Positions 8,444 through 17,345 of a stretch of DNA of 64,000 bases are shown here, one piece after another (positions within the stretch are counted from its first letter, which is position 1; every line of letters begins with the position of its first letter). The notes under the pieces are model-generated. The model was given only the letters and a program-made list of their open reading frames with translations. It was not told the DNA's origin and did not search any database. The position numbers were made by a program, and so were the translations under genes. Source of the stretch: Pseudaquabacterium inlustre (GTDB lineage: Bacteria; Pseudomonadota; Gammaproteobacteria; Burkholderiales; Burkholderiaceae_C); assembly GCF_038066595.1 (NCBI RefSeq), contig NZ_JBBUTH010000010.1, positions 310,001 through 374,000 on the forward strand. Direction: 5' to 3'.

Positions 8444-11400
8444 TCAGCCGGCGGTGACGGCGATGCCGCGGATCTGGCCTGCTTGCGGCGCGGCCTGCGG
8501 CCGCGGGTAGCGCTGCGGATCGAAGCGGTGCAGCAGCTCGGCCTCGCGCGCGCGGGCCAGCGCCACGTTGGCCAGCTTGACATGGCCGTAGCCGCGCATG
8601 GCCAGCGGCACGGCGGCGATCTGGGTGGCCAGGGCCTGATTGCCGGGGGTCAGGCCTTGGGTCAACTCGGCCAGGCGGGACTCGAACTGTTCGATCAGCG
8701 CGCGTTCCATGCGGCGCTCGTCGGTGCGGCCGAAGATGTCCAGCACGGTGCCGCGCAGGCGCTTGCCGTGGGCCAGCACACGCATGGCTGGCAGCAGCCA
8801 GGCGCCCAGACGGATCTTGCGTGGTGGCTGGCCGTCACGGCCGCGGCTGAGCAGCGGCGGTGCCATGTGGAAGGCCAACTGCACATCGCCGTCGAACTGC
8901 TCGTGCACGCGGCGCATGAAGCGGCCGTCGGTGTACAGGCGCGCCACCTCGTACTCGTCCTTGTAGCTCATCAGCTTGGCCAGGCTGCGCGCGGCGGTGC
9001 GGGCCAGCGGCAGGCTGGCGTCGCCGCCCTGCGCCACGAGGGCGCGCTCGGCCTCGGCCACGCGCTGCACGGTGGACGCGTAACGTTGCGCCCAGGCGGT
9101 GTTCTGCCAGGCGGTGAGTTCGTCGATGCCGCGTTGCAGCAGCTGCTCGAACGGGGCATCGCCGTCGGTCGTGGCTTGGGACGCCGCATCGCCGTCGCGC
9201 AGTGCCTGCAGACCGGCGGCATCGGCGGCGGCCAGGCGGCCGAGCGCCAGCGCGGCCAGGTTGGCCGGCACGGCCACGCCGTTCAGCTCGATGGCGCGGG
9301 TCAGCGCCGCCAGGCCCACCGGCACCAGGCCGCGCTGCCACGCATAGCCCAGCGCCAGGATGTTGCTGGTGATGGTGTCGCCCAGAAACTCCTCGGCCAG
9401 GGCCTGGGCGTCGAAGGTTTCCACCTGCGCGTCGCCGGCCACATGGCGCAGCTTGGCCAGCAGGTCGGGGATGCGCAGACTGGCGTCGGGGTTGCGCAGC
9501 GCATCGGCCACTGGCACCGGGTGGGTGTTGGCCAGGATGCGGGTGCGGCCGTGGCGCACGGTCTGCAGCGCGTCGGGCGAGGCGCCCACCACCAGGTCGC
9601 AGGCCAGCAGGGCATCGGCCTGCTGGGTGTCGATGCGCACCTGGTTCAGGCGCTCGGGCACATCGGCCAGGCGCACGAAGCTCAGCACCGAGCCGCCCTT
9701 TTGCGCAAAGCCCATGAAGTCCAGCACGCTGGCGCGCCAGCCCTGCAGGTGGGCGGCCATGGCGATCACCGCGCCCACCGTCACCACGCCGGTGCCGCCC
9801 ACCCCGGTGACCAGCAGGTCGTACGGCGCGGCCCACACATGCGGTGCCGGTTGCGGCAGCGCGGCCACGCGCTGGTGCAGCGCGTCCAGGCCACCACCCA
9901 AGGCGCCGACACGCTTGCGCGGCTGCCCGCCGCTGACGCTGACGAAGCTGGGGCAGAAACCATCGGCGCAGCGGTAGTCCTTGTTGCAGCTGCTCTGGTC
10001 GATCTTGCGCTTGCGGCCCAGCGGGGTTTCGTGCGGCAGCACGGCCACGCAGTTGCTCTGCACGGTGCAGTCGCCGCATCCCTCGCACACGGCCTCGTTG
10101 ATGAACAGGCGGCGCGGCGGATCGGCCAGCTCGGCCTTCTTGCGGCGGCGGCGCTTCTCGGCGGCGCAGGTCTGCTCGTAGATCAGCACGGTGACGCCGG
10201 GCACCTCGCGCAGGCGGCGCTGCACGGCGTCGAGCTCGGCGCGGTCATGGAACTGCGTGCCGGCCGGAAAGCGCTGGCGGTGGCCGTCGTACTTGGCGAT
10301 GTCGTCGCTCACCACCACCACCTGCTTCACGCCCTCGCTCTCCACCTGGCGGGCGATGGCGTCCACGCTGATCTGGCCGTCCACCGGCTGGCCGCCGGTC
10401 ATGGCCACGGCGTCGTTGAACAGGATCTTGTAGGTGATGTTGGCGCCCGCCGCCACGGCCTGGCGCACGGCCAGGTAGCCCGAGTGGTAGTAGGTGCCGT
10501 CGCCCAAATTCTGGAAGATGTGCGGCGTGCGGGTGAAGCGCGCGTGCGAGACCCAGTCGACGCCCTCGCCGCCCATCTGGATCAGACCGGCCGTGCTGCG
10601 TTCCATCCAGTTGGCCATGAAGTGGCAGCCGATGCCGGCACGCGCGGTGCTGCCGTCGGGCACGCGGGTGCTGGTGTTGTGCGGGCAGCCGGCGCAGAAG
10701 TAGGGTGTGCGCTTGACGCTGTCGGCGGCATTGCTCAGCAACGCCGGCGGGGTGAAGTCGCGCACATGCTGCGCGATGTCGTCGAAGGCGGGTGTGCCGG
10801 CGCAGTGGGTGCGCAGCCAGTGCGCCACGATCTCGATCAGGCGCGAGGGGCGCAGCTCGCCCAGTGCCGAGATCAGCGGTCTGCCCTGCGCGTCGTGCTT
10901 GCCGACGATGGCCGGGCGGGCTTCGGCCGGGGCGTTGTAGAACAGGCTGCGCAGCTGGGTTTCGACCACGGCGCCCTTTTCCTCCACCACCAGCAGCTCG
11001 CGCAGGCCGGCGGCAAAGGCCTGCATGCCGGTGGCTTCGAGCGGAAAGGCCAGGCCCACCTTGTACAAGCGCACGCCGGCCTCGGCCAGCTGCGCGGGCG
11101 TGATCGCCAGGCGGCGCAGCACCTCCATCAGGTCGTGGTGGGCCTTGCCGCAGGTGACGATGCCCACATGCGCCTGCGGGCTGGCGATCAGCTCGCGGTC
11201 GATGCGCAACACCTGGCTGAAGGCGGCCACGGCGGCCAGCTTGTCGGCCATGCGCGACTCGATGCGCAGGCTGGGCAGGTCGGGCCAGCGGTAATGCAGG
11301 CCGTCGGCCGGGTACTGGTAGCCGGTGCTGTCCTGCACGGCCTGGCGGGTGCGGGCCGGGTGGCCCCAAGCAGCGGCGCGCTGCTGCACCTGATCCAGAT

Positions 11401-12085
11401 CGACCGTGCAGCCGCTCTCCACCACCTCCGACAGGGCGGCCAGCCCCACCCAGGCGCCCGAGAAGCGCGACAGCGCCCAGCCGTACAGGCCGAACTCGAG
11501 CATCTCGCCCACGTCGGCCGGCTGCAGCACCGGCATGCCCCAGGCCATGAAGGCGTGGTCGCTCTGGTGCGGCATCGACGACGAGACGCAGCCGTGGTCG
11601 TCGCCGGCCACCACCAGCACGCCGCCGTGCGGCGACGAGCCGAAGGCGTTGCCGTGCTTGAGCGCATCGCCCGCGCGGTCCACGCCCGGGCCCTTGCCGT
11701 ACCACAGGCCGAACACGCCATCGGCCGTGCGCTCGGGGTCGCTTTCCACGCGCTGGGTGCCCAGCACCTGGGTGGCGGCCAGTTCCTCGTTGATGGCGGG
11801 CTGGAACACCAGGCCGGCTTCGGCCCAGCGTTGGCCGGCCTTCCACAATGCCTGGTCCACCATGCCCAGTGGCGAGCCGCGGTAGCCGCTGACGAAGCCC
11901 TGCGTGGCCAGGCCGGCGGCGGCATCGGCCTGGCGTTGCATCCACATCAGCCGCACCAGGGCTTGCGTGCCGGTGAGGAAGACCACGCCCTGCGTGGCCC
12001 ACAGGTTGTCGGCCAGGCGGTAGTCGGGGCGCTGGATCGCGGGAGCGTCAGCGGATGGGGCCGCTGGGGCGTGGACATCGTTCAT
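8444..12085 (-). CDS. Indolepyruvate:ferredoxin oxidoreductase, single-chain
   Basis: A 1213-residue fused 2-oxoacid:ferredoxin oxidoreductase that oxidatively decarboxylates aryl pyruvates (and, in some relatives, branched 2-oxoacids) to acyl-CoA. The N-terminal half carries the PFOR-like fold and a thiamine diphosphate domain (GIGCHFMANWM near residue 485, LGDGTYYHSG near 528, NDAVAMTGGQPVDGQ shortly after). A cysteine cluster CEGCGDCTVQSNC near 665-680 with later CNKDYRCADGFCP should bind iron-sulfur. The gamma-type domain follows (GVGGTGVVTVG near 763, DFMGFAQKGG), then a C-terminal extension of about 250 residues (DUF6537-like). Archaeal IorA/IorB are two chains; the fused form is common in aerobic proteobacteria. 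The ATG at 12085 begins MNDVHAPAAP; a dyad pair lies just upstream. Confidence 0.93.
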   Translation of the reverse strand: MNDVHAPAAPSADAPAIQRPDYRLADNLWATQGVVFLTGTQALVRLMWMQRQADAAAGLATQGFVSGYRGSPLGMVDQALWKAGQRWAEAGLVFQPAINEELAATQVLGTQRVESDPERTADGVFGLWYGKGPGVDRAGDALKHGNAFGSSPHGGVLVVAGDDHGCVSSSMPHQSDHAFMAWGMPVLQPADVGEMLEFGLYGWALSRFSGAWVGLAALSEVVESGCTVDLDQVQQRAAAWGHPARTRQAVQDSTGYQYPADGLHYRWPDLPSLRIESRMADKLAAVAAFSQVLRIDRELIASPQAHVGIVTCGKAHHDLMEVLRRLAITPAQLAEAGVRLYKVGLAFPLEATGMQAFAAGLRELLVVEEKGAVVETQLRSLFYNAPAEARPAIVGKHDAQGRPLISALGELRPSRLIEIVAHWLRTHCAGTPAFDDIAQHVRDFTPPALLSNAADSVKRTPYFCAGCPHNTSTRVPDGSTARAGIGCHFMANWMERSTAGLIQMGGEGVDWVSHARFTRTPHIFQNLGDGTYYHSGYLAVRQAVAAGANITYKILFNDAVAMTGGQPVDGQISVDAIARQVESEGVKQVVVVSDDIAKYDGHRQRFPAGTQFHDRAELDAVQRRLREVPGVTVLIYEQTCAAEKRRRRKKAELADPPRRLFINEAVCEGCGDCTVQSNCVAVLPHETPLGRKRKIDQSSCNKDYRCADGFCPSFVSVSGGQPRKRVGALGGGLDALHQRVAALPQPAPHVWAAPYDLLVTGVGGTGVVTVGAVIAMAAHLQGWRASVLDFMGFAQKGGSVLSFVRLADVPERLNQVRIDTQQADALLACDLVVGASPDALQTVRHGRTRILANTHPVPVADALRNPDASLRIPDLLAKLRHVAGDAQVETFDAQALAEEFLGDTITSNILALGYAWQRGLVPVGLAALTRAIELNGVAVPANLAALALGRLAAADAAGLQALRDGDAASQATTDGDAPFEQLLQRGIDELTAWQNTAWAQRYASTVQRVAEAERALVAQGGDASLPLARTAARSLAKLMSYKDEYEVARLYTDGRFMRRVHEQFDGDVQLAFHMAPPLLSRGRDGQPPRKIRLGAWLLPAMRVLAHGKRLRGTVLDIFGRTDERRMERALIEQFESRLAELTQGLTPGNQALATQIAAVPLAMRGYGHVKLANVALARAREAELLHRFDPQRYPRPQAAPQAGQIRGIAVTAG

Positions 12086-12113
12086 GGCGCGGAAGTTTGA
12101 CCTTCCAGGCCAG

Positions 12114-12165
12114 GAACGTTGTTCTTATCTTTGCTGCTGGCGGGATCTCTCGGAGAACGGTGTTC
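12114..12165. promoter_or_regulatory. Paired GAAC-N3-GTTC dyads upstream of oxidoreductase gene
   Basis: Two copies of the same dyad, GAACGTTGTTC at 12114-12124 and GAACGGTGTTC at 12155-12165 (the second extended to GAGAAC...GTTCTC), lie 29-80 bases upstream of the indolepyruvate oxidoreductase start. Their centres are 41 bases apart, about four helical turns, as expected for cooperative binding by a dimeric repressor or activator. No regulator gene is adjacent, so the protein is unknown. Confidence 0.45.
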
Positions 12166-12181
12166 TCTCCAGAAAGCAAAG

Positions 12182-12199
12182 AAGGGGCCGAAGCCCCTT
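12182..12199 (-). terminator. Rho-independent terminator of chemoreceptor gene
   Basis: On the minus strand, about 20 bases after the chemoreceptor stop, AAGGGGC-TTCG-GCCCCTT forms a seven-pair stem with a stable TTCG (UUCG) loop and is followed by a T-rich tail (CTTTGCTTTCT). This is the clearest intrinsic terminator in the window and separates the chemoreceptor transcript from the indolepyruvate oxidoreductase promoter. Confidence 0.85.
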
Positions 12200-12219
12200 T
12201 GGATGGATGCTGCGCTGCG

Positions 12220-13776
12220 TCACACCACCTTGAACACGCTGACCAGCTGGGCCAGCTGCCCGGCCTGCTGCTTCAGGCTCTCGGCGGCGGCGGCGCTTTC
12301 TTCCACCAGCGCGGCGTTCTGCTGCGTGACCTGGTCGAGCTGGCTCATCGCATCGCCCACCTGGCCGATGCCGGCCGACTGCTCGGTGGTGGCTTGCGAG
12401 ATCTCGCTGATCAGCTGGCTGACGCGCTGCACCTGGCCCACGATGGCCTGCATCGACTCGCCGGTGTCGTTCACCTGCCGGGTGCCGGCCTCCACCTTGT
12501 CGACGCTGGCGCCGATCAGGCTCTTGATCTCGCGCGCGGCTTCGGCCGAGCGGCCGGCCAGGCTGCGCACCTCGCTGGCCACCACCGCGAAGCCGCGGCC
12601 CTGCTCGCCGGCGCGGGCGGCTTCCACCGCGGCATTGAGCGCCAGGATGTTGGTCTGGAAGGCGATGCCGTCGATGACGCCGATGATGTCAGCGATCTTG
12701 CGCGACGAGGCCGAGATCTCCTGCATCGTGGACACCACCTGGGCCACCATCTGGCCACCCTGGGTGGCCGACTCGGAGGCCTCGCGGGCCAGGGTGTTGG
12801 CCTCGGCCGCCGTGGCGGCGCTGTTGCGCACCGTGTCCGACAGGCTCTCCATCGAGGCCGCCGTCTGCTGCAGGTTGCTGGCCTGCTCTTCGGTGCGCTG
12901 GCTCAGGTCGGCATTGCCGGTGGCGATTTGCGCGCTGCCGGTGGCGATGCTGTCGCTGCCGTGGCGCACCTGGCTCACCATCCGTGCCAGGCTGTCGCTC
13001 ATGCGGCTCAGGGCCTGCAGCAGCTGGGCGGTCTCGTCGCCGCCCGTGGCCGCGACCCGGATGCTGAGATCGCCTTCGGCCACGCGCTCGGTGACTTGCA
13101 CGGCGCGGGCCAGCGGCAGGGTGATCGAGCGGGTGATCATCACCGCCGCGCCGATGCCCAGGGCCAGCGCCACCGCCGCCATGCCGTACAGCACGGCGCG
13201 GGCACGGTGGTAGGTGTCGGTCGAGGCCTGATCCTGAATGCCGGCGAGCTTGACGTTGTAGTCGAACCAGCGGTTCAGTGCGGCGTAGGCCGCCTCGTAG
13301 GCCTTTGTACCGTCGGTGGTCATCAGCGTGGTGGCCTCGGCCTGCTTGGACAGTTCAGCGCTGGTCTGGCGCGAGACCGGGCGGATCTTCTCCCACTGCG
13401 CGCGGTAGGCGACAAAGCTGCTGCGAGCCTCGGTGAGCCCCTGGCGGTCGGCGTCGTCCGAGACCAGTTCCTTCTCGTAGCGCTGGAACAGGCCTTCCAC
13501 GTCCTTGGTGAGCCGGGCCAGTTCGGCCTCGACCTTGTCCTGCTCCTTGTTCTCGCCGACCAGCACGTGGCGGTACTCGTTGCGGCGCAGGTCACCCAGG
13601 CGCATGCCGATGCGGCTTTGCACCTCGGCGGAGGGTAGGAGGTTGGTCGCGTAATCGTGTGCGTTGTGGGCCAGGGCAGCCATCTGCCAGGCCGCGACGA
13701 CCGTGATGGCGCACAGCAGCGCCAGCACCAGCCCAAAGCCCAATTTGAGACGGGCACCGATCTTCAGGTTGTTCAT
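12220..13776 (-). CDS. Methyl-accepting chemotaxis protein
   Basis: A 518-residue chemoreceptor. The N-terminus has a transmembrane helix (LKLGFGLVLALLCAITVVAAW, split as FGLVLALLCAITVVAAW near residues 14-30), then a helical periplasmic region of about 160 residues that looks like a four-helix bundle, a second membrane helix near 190-212 (AVLYGMAAVALALGIGAAVM), and a HAMP domain. The cytoplasmic signalling hairpin carries the conserved tip AGEQGRGFAVVASEVRSLA near residues 388-406, and Glu/Gln pairs that could be methylated. It ends SVFKVV without a CheR-binding NWETF-type pentapeptide. Monocistronic, with a strong terminator. The ligand cannot be predicted. Confidence 0.93.
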   Translation of the reverse strand: MNNLKIGARLKLGFGLVLALLCAITVVAAWQMAALAHNAHDYATNLLPSAEVQSRIGMRLGDLRRNEYRHVLVGENKEQDKVEAELARLTKDVEGLFQRYEKELVSDDADRQGLTEARSSFVAYRAQWEKIRPVSRQTSAELSKQAEATTLMTTDGTKAYEAAYAALNRWFDYNVKLAGIQDQASTDTYHRARAVLYGMAAVALALGIGAAVMITRSITLPLARAVQVTERVAEGDLSIRVAATGGDETAQLLQALSRMSDSLARMVSQVRHGSDSIATGSAQIATGNADLSQRTEEQASNLQQTAASMESLSDTVRNSAATAAEANTLAREASESATQGGQMVAQVVSTMQEISASSRKIADIIGVIDGIAFQTNILALNAAVEAARAGEQGRGFAVVASEVRSLAGRSAEAAREIKSLIGASVDKVEAGTRQVNDTGESMQAIVGQVQRVSQLISEISQATTEQSAGIGQVGDAMSQLDQVTQQNAALVEESAAAAESLKQQAGQLAQLVSVFKVV

Positions 13777-13806
13777 CGTGGTGGGCCCTTGGGCCAGCTG
13801 GAATCC

Positions 13807-13844
13807 GTGGCAGCCAGGGCTGCCACGCGCCCGGGTCCGGGCGC
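13807..13844. terminator. Two tandem hairpins between halogenase and chemoreceptor genes
   Basis: The 166-base gap holds two adjacent perfect stems: GTGGCAGC-cagg-GCTGCCAC (13807-13826) and GCGCCCGG-gt-CCGGGCGC (13827-13844). Both genes are on the minus strand, so these lie after the halogenase operon's last stop and shortly before the chemoreceptor start. They probably end or process the operon transcript; there is no T-run, so an intrinsic terminator is not certain. Confidence 0.5.
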
Positions 13845-13942
13845 TTAGCCCAGTTTTCGGCGGCGCCTGCCACCACTTGAGACCGACTTCGGTGATGGAT
13901 TGCGCAGGCTGTCAGCGGCCGCCCCGCCGGTGGCCCTGCCCG

Positions 13943-15490
13943 TCAGTCGCCGGCACGTCGCGGCGTGCCGCTGTAGCGCGCCACATAGGCCGCATGCTCG
14001 GGCAACTGACCCAGCGCCCGATCCACCTGGCCGCGCACCTCGCCGAGAAAGCCGCTCAGTTCGGCATCGCCCATCAGGTCGGCCACCGGGTGGTACTGCT
14101 GCGGCACGATGCCCTGGCCCAGCATCACCTGGATCCACGAGTTCTCGGCAAACAGCTCGTTGGGCGCGCGGAACACCCGCGCGGTCTCGCGGAACAGGTC
14201 GATCTTGTGGCGCAGCGAGGCCGGCACGTCCATCGTGCGGCAGCGGCGCCAGAAGTCGACGTCGTCGCGGTTCGTCACGTGGTAGTGCAGGATGATGAAG
14301 TCGCGGATGTGCTCCATCTCGTTGCGGCACTGGGCGTTGTATTCGTCGATGTCGGTCTGGCGGATGCCGTGCTGCGGAAACAGCTGCATCAGCTTGAGCA
14401 CGCCGCGCTGGATCAGGTGGATGCTGGTGGATTCCAGCGGTTCCAGGAAGCCGCTTGAGAGACCGATGGCCACGCAGTTGCGGCGCCACACCACCTCGCG
14501 CTGGCCGGGCGTGAACTTGATGACGCGCGGCTTCGTCAGCACCTCGCCCTGCACCTTGCCCAGCAGCGTGGCGCCGGCCTGGTCATCGGCCAGCTCGCGG
14601 CTGCTGTAGACCAGGCCGTTGCCCACGCGGTGCTGCAGCGGAATGCGCCACTGCCAGCCGAACTCGTGCGCGATCGACCGGGTGTAGGGCACGGCCGGGC
14701 CGACCGAGGCCGTCTGCACCGCCACCGCGCTGTCGCAGGGCAGCCAGTGCGACCAGTTCTGGTAGCCCACGCCCAGCGTCTGGCCCAGCAGCAGCGAGCG
14801 GATGCCGGTGCAGTCGATGAACAGGTCGCCCTCGATCACCGCGCCGTTGTCCAGGCGCAGGGCCTGGATGTCTCCGGGCTCGCCTTCCGGCGCACCCGGT
14901 TCAGGCGCCGCCTGGCGCACCTCGACGATCTTGCCCTCGATGCGCTGCACGCCATGCTGCTCGCTCATCTGGCGCAGGAACTTCGCGTACAGCGAGGCAT
15001 CCAGGTGGAAGGCGTAGTTCAGGCCGTTGCGCGGCAGGTGGGCGAAGCGGCTTTCCTCGGCGGCGCGCAGCTCCAGGCAGTAGGCGCCGAACTCGGCGGC
15101 CAGGCCGCGCGCGCGGCCCTTCAGCCAGAAGTGCTGGAAGCCGGCGGTCCAGTGGTCCTTGCCGGTCAGGCCGAAGGAGTGGATGTATTCCTCGCGCACG
15201 TTGCGCCAGTTCTCGAAGCGGATGCCCAGCTTGAACGTGGCCTGCGTGGCGGCCATGAACTCCTGCTCGTTGATGCCCAGCAGCTCGTGGAAGGTGAGCA
15301 GCGTGGGGATGGTGGCCTCGCCCACGCCCACGGTGCCGATCTCGTCGGATTCGATCAGCCGGATGTCCAGCAGCCGGCCCAGCGTCTTGCTGATGCACGC
15401 GGCCACCATCCAGCCGGCGGTGCCGCCACCGGCGATGACGATGCGGCGGATCGGCTTCAAGGTACGCGTGTCTGGCGTGTTGGCGGTCAT
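13943..15490 (-). CDS. Tryptophan-halogenase-family flavoprotein 1
   Basis: A 515-residue protein of the flavin-dependent tryptophan halogenase family. The FAD-binding GGGTAGWMVA motif is near residues 21-30. TFKLGIRFENW near residue 85 keeps the Lys that corresponds to the catalytic lysine of PrnA-type halogenases, and GWQWRIPLQ near 280 is the WxWxIP signature that blocks monooxygenation. GLSSGFLEPLESTSIHLI is the later conserved block. Unlike antibiotic-cluster halogenases it sits at the end of an operon with a cupin, SapC, a second halogenase homologue and a TonB-dependent receptor, and no flavin reductase is nearby. Such copies are often annotated as tryptophan halogenase, but the real substrate is unknown. 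Confidence 0.88.
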   Translation of the reverse strand: MTANTPDTRTLKPIRRIVIAGGGTAGWMVAACISKTLGRLLDIRLIESDEIGTVGVGEATIPTLLTFHELLGINEQEFMAATQATFKLGIRFENWRNVREEYIHSFGLTGKDHWTAGFQHFWLKGRARGLAAEFGAYCLELRAAEESRFAHLPRNGLNYAFHLDASLYAKFLRQMSEQHGVQRIEGKIVEVRQAAPEPGAPEGEPGDIQALRLDNGAVIEGDLFIDCTGIRSLLLGQTLGVGYQNWSHWLPCDSAVAVQTASVGPAVPYTRSIAHEFGWQWRIPLQHRVGNGLVYSSRELADDQAGATLLGKVQGEVLTKPRVIKFTPGQREVVWRRNCVAIGLSSGFLEPLESTSIHLIQRGVLKLMQLFPQHGIRQTDIDEYNAQCRNEMEHIRDFIILHYHVTNRDDVDFWRRCRTMDVPASLRHKIDLFRETARVFRAPNELFAENSWIQVMLGQGIVPQQYHPVADLMGDAELSGFLGEVRGQVDRALGQLPEHAAYVARYSGTPRRAGD

Positions 15491-15520
15491 GGCTTGTCTC
15501 GGGATCGGTCTAGGTCTCGG

Positions 15521-16555
15521 TCAGCGCGTCAGTCGCTTGATCAGCTGCTGGCGCAAGGCTTGCGCGCCAGTGGCATCCATCGGCGCCAGCACGCTGCGGG
15601 CATGGGGCGGGATGTGGGCGGCCGTGTCGGCGGTGGCATCGAACACGTAGTGGTTGAACAGCGCGCGCCAGGCCTCGCGCTGCGCGGGCGGCAGCTCGCG
15701 CAGCGTCAGCAGCGCATGCAGCAGCGTGGCCATCGGCGAATCCATTTGCTCGGGGCTTTGCCGCCACCAGTAGTTCACCAGCACGTTGAAGGGCTCCAGC
15801 GCCTCCACCTGGTGCCACCACAGGCTGGGGATGAAGATGGCGTCACCCGGGCCCATCTCGGCCACCTGCGCCACGGCCAGCGCGTTGGCAAAGCGCGGGT
15901 GGCGCTCGAAATCCGGCGCGGCCATGTCCACCAGGCTGATGGCCTGGCCGGCGGGCGTGAGGTCCAGCGGGCCGACATACAGATCGCCCACGGCCTCGGG
16001 CGGGAACAGCGTGAAGCGCCGTCGCCCGGCCACCACGCAGGCGATGTTGTCGGGCAGGTCGAAGTGCGCGGCGATGCGCGTGCGGTTGCCCAGCCAGATG
16101 CTGACCAGCGGATCGCGCGCCTGGAAGGCCGGATCGCTCAGGTCGTTGGCGGCGCGGAAGCCCGGCAGGCAGGTGTCCACCGAGGTGGAGCCCACGTACA
16201 GCGCCGGGGGCGGCGGCGAGCCGGGCGGCACGGCGGCCAGCTGCATCAGCGCATCCAGCACGCGGCCCAGGCGCCCGCCCTCGCGGCGGAAGTTCAGGCC
16301 GGTGAGCGTGTCGTTGTAGAAGAAGCGGCCGCCGATCTCGGGCTGGCCCAGCAGCACGCCCACGGCCGATTCGGCGCCGAAGCCGCGCAGGTAGTCGGCC
16401 GCCGCGCGGCCGCCTTGCAGCCCGGGCTGCAGGGCCGCCTGCGTGATGGGCCAGTGCGCCACCATGCCGCGCAGCAGCAGCGGCTGGGTGCTGGTGAGCA
16501 CGTCTTCGGGCAGCGCATCGGCGCGCAGCCCGTGTAGCTCGCGCATCGGGTTCAT
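15521..16555 (-). CDS. Cupin_8/JmjC-like Fe(II)/2-oxoglutarate oxygenase
   Basis: A 344-residue cupin-like protein. The N-terminal region has VLTSTQPLLLRGMVAHWPI, split here as LLLRGMVAHWPI, typical of JmjC/FIH-type hydroxylases. The iron triad is visible as HFD (HxD) in RIAAHFDLPDNIACVV near residue 164 and the distal His in FIPSLWWHQVEAL near 247; GRRRFTLFPPEA between them is the segment that usually holds 2-oxoglutarate-binding residues. It probably hydroxylates a protein side chain or small molecule. It is 30 bases before halogenase gene 1 and 19 bases after the SapC gene, clearly in one operon. Cupins of this type repeatedly accompany SapC and halogenase homologues near TonB receptors. 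Confidence 0.85.
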   Translation of the reverse strand: MNPMRELHGLRADALPEDVLTSTQPLLLRGMVAHWPITQAALQPGLQGGRAAADYLRGFGAESAVGVLLGQPEIGGRFFYNDTLTGLNFRREGGRLGRVLDALMQLAAVPPGSPPPPALYVGSTSVDTCLPGFRAANDLSDPAFQARDPLVSIWLGNRTRIAAHFDLPDNIACVVAGRRRFTLFPPEAVGDLYVGPLDLTPAGQAISLVDMAAPDFERHPRFANALAVAQVAEMGPGDAIFIPSLWWHQVEALEPFNVLVNYWWRQSPEQMDSPMATLLHALLTLRELPPAQREAWRALFNHYVFDATADTAAHIPPHARSVLAPMDATGAQALRQQLIKRLTR

Positions 16556-16574
16556 GGCGTGCGGGCTCGTGGCG

Positions 16575-17300
16575 TCAGGCCAGGCCGGTGAGGCGCCGCT
16601 TGCGCCGCTCGATCAGCGCCGGGAACTGCGCGGTGGACGCCAGCACCATGTAGATCAGTGCCAGGTGGCCGGCATGGTGCAGCGCGGTGAGCGCGCGGCC
16701 ATCCAGCGCCGCCAGGCGCTCTTCATGGATGGTGAAGTAGCCGGCCAGGCGGTTGACGCTGCCGTCGTCGTCGGTGACGTCGAGCACGAAGGACTCCAGC
16801 AGCTCGTGGCCCAGCAGCGCGTCGATGAAGCCGGGCAACTGTTGCACGCCTTCGTGCAGCGCGCCCAGCAGGCCGGTGATGCGCTCCAGGTAGGGGCTGG
16901 GCTGGCCAAGTGCGTCGAACACCGGCTCGCCGTGCGTGTGGCTGACGCGCGGATGCGCCAGGTCGACATGCACATTGAGCTGTTCGCCATGGGGGCCGCC
17001 GCGGCCGATCAGGAAGGGCTGGCGTTCCACGCTCATCGGCAGGCAGGGCGCGTCCCAGCCATTCAGGCCCAGGAACAGGTTCTGCCCAGGCTCCAGGCCG
17101 AACAGCGCCACCGGCTGGTAGCCGCCCATCGCGCCGTCGGCGGTGGGCTCGAACACGATCGGGTAGCAGGCCTGCACCGCGCGGAACTCGGCCGGCACCA
17201 CCAGGGCCGACATGGCCTCGTCGCCCCAGGCCGCGCCGCGGCTGGTGAGGATGCGCAGGTGGGCGTGCTGGGCGGGGTCGAGCGCAACGGCTTGGGTCAT
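16575..17300 (-). CDS. SapC-family protein
   Basis: A 241-residue protein of the SapC family, named after a Campylobacter S-layer gene but common in proteobacterial TonB-receptor operons with no link to S-layers. Recognisable parts are VVPAEFRAVQACYPIVFE near residues 35-52, ALFGLEPGQNLFLGLNGWDA, SVERQPFLIG and the C-terminal LALIYMVLASTAQFPALIERR. It has no signal peptide or membrane helix, so it is probably cytoplasmic. Gaps of 45 and 19 bases to its neighbours place it inside the halogenase/cupin operon. The molecular function is not known. Confidence 0.85.
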   Translation of the reverse strand: MTQAVALDPAQHAHLRILTSRGAAWGDEAMSALVVPAEFRAVQACYPIVFEPTADGAMGGYQPVALFGLEPGQNLFLGLNGWDAPCLPMSVERQPFLIGRGGPHGEQLNVHVDLAHPRVSHTHGEPVFDALGQPSPYLERITGLLGALHEGVQQLPGFIDALLGHELLESFVLDVTDDDGSVNRLAGYFTIHEERLAALDGRALTALHHAGHLALIYMVLASTAQFPALIERRKRRLTGLA

Positions 17301-17345
17301 GGCGGGGGGGCGATCAGTCGTTCAGGGAGGGCGAAGGCGCGGCGA

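Noticed and set aside
8279..12100. A 1273-codon open frame antisense to the indolepyruvate oxidoreductase gene
   Set aside because: The sense frame has clear catalytic and iron-sulfur motifs. The antisense product is a His/Gln/Ala/Gly-rich string with no domain, as expected when GC-rich third positions remove stop codons on the opposite strand.
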